A stretch of 64,000 nt of DNA, taken from contig NC_079881.1 of assembly GCF_029227915.1 (NCBI RefSeq), positions 14,051,501 to 14,115,500 of the forward strand. The letters are read 5' to 3'. This DNA is from Hydractinia symbiolongicarpus. Its lineage: Eukaryota > Cnidaria > Hydrozoa > Anthoathecata > Hydractiniidae. Every line of letters begins with the position of its first letter. The stretch's first letter is position 1. A model generated the notes under the pieces. It was not told the origin of the DNA, ran no database searches, and was given only the letters and a program-made list of their open reading frames with translations. Position numbers and translations under genes: made by a program. Positions 62,336 through 64,000 of the stretch are shown here, one piece after another.

Positions 62336-63427
62336 TACCACTTATATATCTGAAATGAACAAAATGAGCCTTTTCAGCATGACACATTGTTCCCTTCAAC
62401 AACAAAAGAGAGCGAGGCAAAACAAAAGGCATACATGTATCCAAAGGTGCAAGTTGCAACCTTGGAATAAGCACTCGATCACCAAGGGCATTGCCAGTAA
62501 GTACTTCAGCATCGGCACAGTTGTTGTGAAGATGTCTTACAATTAGGGGAGTGCCATTACATAAACCTTTATTTATGTTTATGTTTCTTAATAACATAAC
62601 AATAGCACCACATTTTACTTTAAGACAATGAGGAGGCATGCCTGAGAGTGTTATACTATTTAAAAATTCTACCGGATCTTGATTCCGTTTTACCTCATCA
62701 TCACAAATAACATTATCTGCACTGTAATAAATTTTTTCTTCATCTGGCAACAATGCAAACACCTGATTACTAATGACGCAGATGATGCCATATTTTCTGG
62801 GTAAAGATTCCTAAGCAAAGTATCAACAATGCATTGATTTTGTTGCAACACACAATTAGATGGTATCTCAATTACACCTTGAAACGGTGGTTGTTCCTGA
62901 ATAGGTAAAACACCTTTCCCAAGTTGCAGCAGCCATGCAGCAAATTCTTGTTCTCCTGATATTCTTCTCATGTTGGGAGTTAATTTAAATTCGGTTACCA
63001 AGTGGCATTGAGGAGAACTATTTAAGCACAAGTCAACAATCTCAGTTGGTCTTCCTTTTCTGACAATAGGCAATAACTGTTAAAAATTAACACCTAAAAG
63101 AACAATTTTACCTCCAAATGGAAGTTCGTTAAATGTCTTTAAGAAGTCGATCTAATGCATGGAACGCATGCTTAGGAATCATGGAAGATTCATGAAGTAG
63201 AAAGAGATTTTTTGTCCTAGCTCTGCAGCATAAGCAGACACTGGAGTAATGCTGCATGTACTGTTTTCTAAAATAGGAATTGGCAATCGAAGTAGTTTAT
63301 GTATGGTGGTATCGTTTTTCAACAGAGTTGCTGCTATACAAGTAAATGCAGCAGTTCCAACTTGAAAGCCTCTACCTGAAAGTTCAGAAATAAGGTAATT
63401 ATAAGTAAAGGTTTTACCACTGCCACC
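62336..63427 (-). pseudogene. Helitron/PIF1-like helicase fragment
   Basis: From 63427 down: GGSGKTFTYNYLISEL (Walker A), CIAATLLKNDTTIHKLLRLP, FGGKIVLLGVN followed by a TAA and LLPIVRKG (motif II region), then FKLTPNMRRISGEQEFAAWL, LSGMPPHCLKVKCGAIVMLL, NININKGLCNGTPLIVRHLH and GDRVLIPRLQLAP. These are the ordered motifs of the helicase half of Helitron Rep-helicases (also PIF1). Several stops and frameshifts (63.15, 63.08, 62.76-62.69 kb). The final motif (TINKSQGQ-type) is missing. The N-terminal side is cut off at Walker A by a LINE. Confidence 0.85.
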
Positions 63428-64000
63428 ATCATCATCATCATCATCATTCTTGGCTTAACGTCCGTTTTCCATGCTAGCATGGGTTGGACGGGGTATATTA
63501 ATGACCCTCTTCCAATCTGATCTAGACTGTGTTAGATCTAAACTCAACTTCCTCTGTATCAAGTCTGTCCTTATAGCCTACTGCCAAGTCTTTCTCGGTC
63601 TGCCTCTGGGCTTTGCTCCAGGAACAATCAAGTCTCTACACTTTCTTACCCAATTATCCTCCTCCAAGCCAATTCAATCTTCTTATCTCGATAACATCTT
63701 TAATTCTACGGAGACTTAGCCTGCTTCTTAGCTCATCTGAACTCTTTCTGTCGCTCAGACTGGCGTTACACATCCACCTAACCATTCTCATGTCATTCCT
63801 TTCTAAACGATCAAGATCTTCCTGCTTCACTGCCCATGTCTCACTACCATACAACATAACACTTCTTACACAGGCCTCATACAACTTACCTTTTACGTCA
63901 ATTGACAGGACTCTGCTAGTCAACAAAGGAAGTAACTCTCTGAACTTTTTCCAAGCAGAACCTATCCTGCAAGTTACACTTCTTCCAACACCCCCTTTAC
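63428..64000 (-). mobile_element. LINE 3' part, running off the window
   Basis: The tail (ATC)n at 63428-63446 (GATn on its own strand) and the sequence up to 64000 match 26362-25800 in reverse. LLTSRVLSIDVKGKLYEACV, YGSETWAVKQEDLDRLERND and the GRP-x-K C-terminal box region are encoded, with frameshifts. Its 5' part continues beyond 64000. Confidence 0.88.

Overview
The window reads as AT-rich, intron-rich animal nuclear DNA. It has GT-AG introns, a conserved metazoan gene in 24 recognisable exons, and a dense mix of eukaryotic transposons: piggyBac, LINE, SINE, BEL/Pao, Copia, Helitron-type helicase, THAP-containing DNA elements and MITEs. The transposon mix and the AT bias suggest a cnidarian or another marine invertebrate; this is inference, and no species-level marker is visible. 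There are no bacterial operons, CRISPR arrays or rRNA genes.

The main host gene is WDR7 (rabconnectin-3 beta, a WD40 partner of the V-ATPase) on the + strand. I could assemble 24 exons from 3684 to the stop codon at 42053-42055. Every junction is GT-AG with matching phase, and the joined coding length is 3885 nt (1294 residues plus stop). The first ~140 residues of the family are missing and probably lie upstream of position 1. Its introns are the landing ground for most of the insertions: two near-identical piggyBac copies (1-2530, 5124-6637), a TTAA-flanked MITE (10237-10828), a third piggyBac with a LINE tail nested in it (16.6-18.8 kb), a SINE (19.2 kb), a decayed THAP/P2X7-like DNA element (19.9-22.0 kb), a TIR pair enclosing a LINE (23.3-26.8 kb), a LINE fragment (31.9-32.8 kb), and a complete but dead BEL/Pao retrotransposon in antisense (34237-40889, TSD GTAAC).

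Downstream of WDR7 there is a GC-richer foldback repeat (42892-43354), followed by an exact triplication of a 3028-bp unit (43915-52998, about 0.1% divergence). Each unit carries an antisense THAP domain with one shared stop and a remnant of a DDE-type transposase tail.

The last part (54.7-61.9 kb) holds the 3' end of an unrecognised minus-strand gene: four small exons that splice in phase to a stop at 56060. A Copia retrotransposon (56717-61782, TSD GTATC) sits in its first visible intron. The Copia LTRs have no substitutions between them, yet its polyprotein carries three stops and two frameshifts. The window ends in a Helitron/PIF1-like helicase remnant cut at its Walker A motif by a fourth copy of the LINE family.

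The items most worth a second look are the exact 3 x 3028 bp array, the Copia copy that looks both young and defective, the putative THAP/P2X7-like transposon with head-to-head termini, the PHD-like zinc finger inside the LINE, and the unrecognised minus-strand gene.
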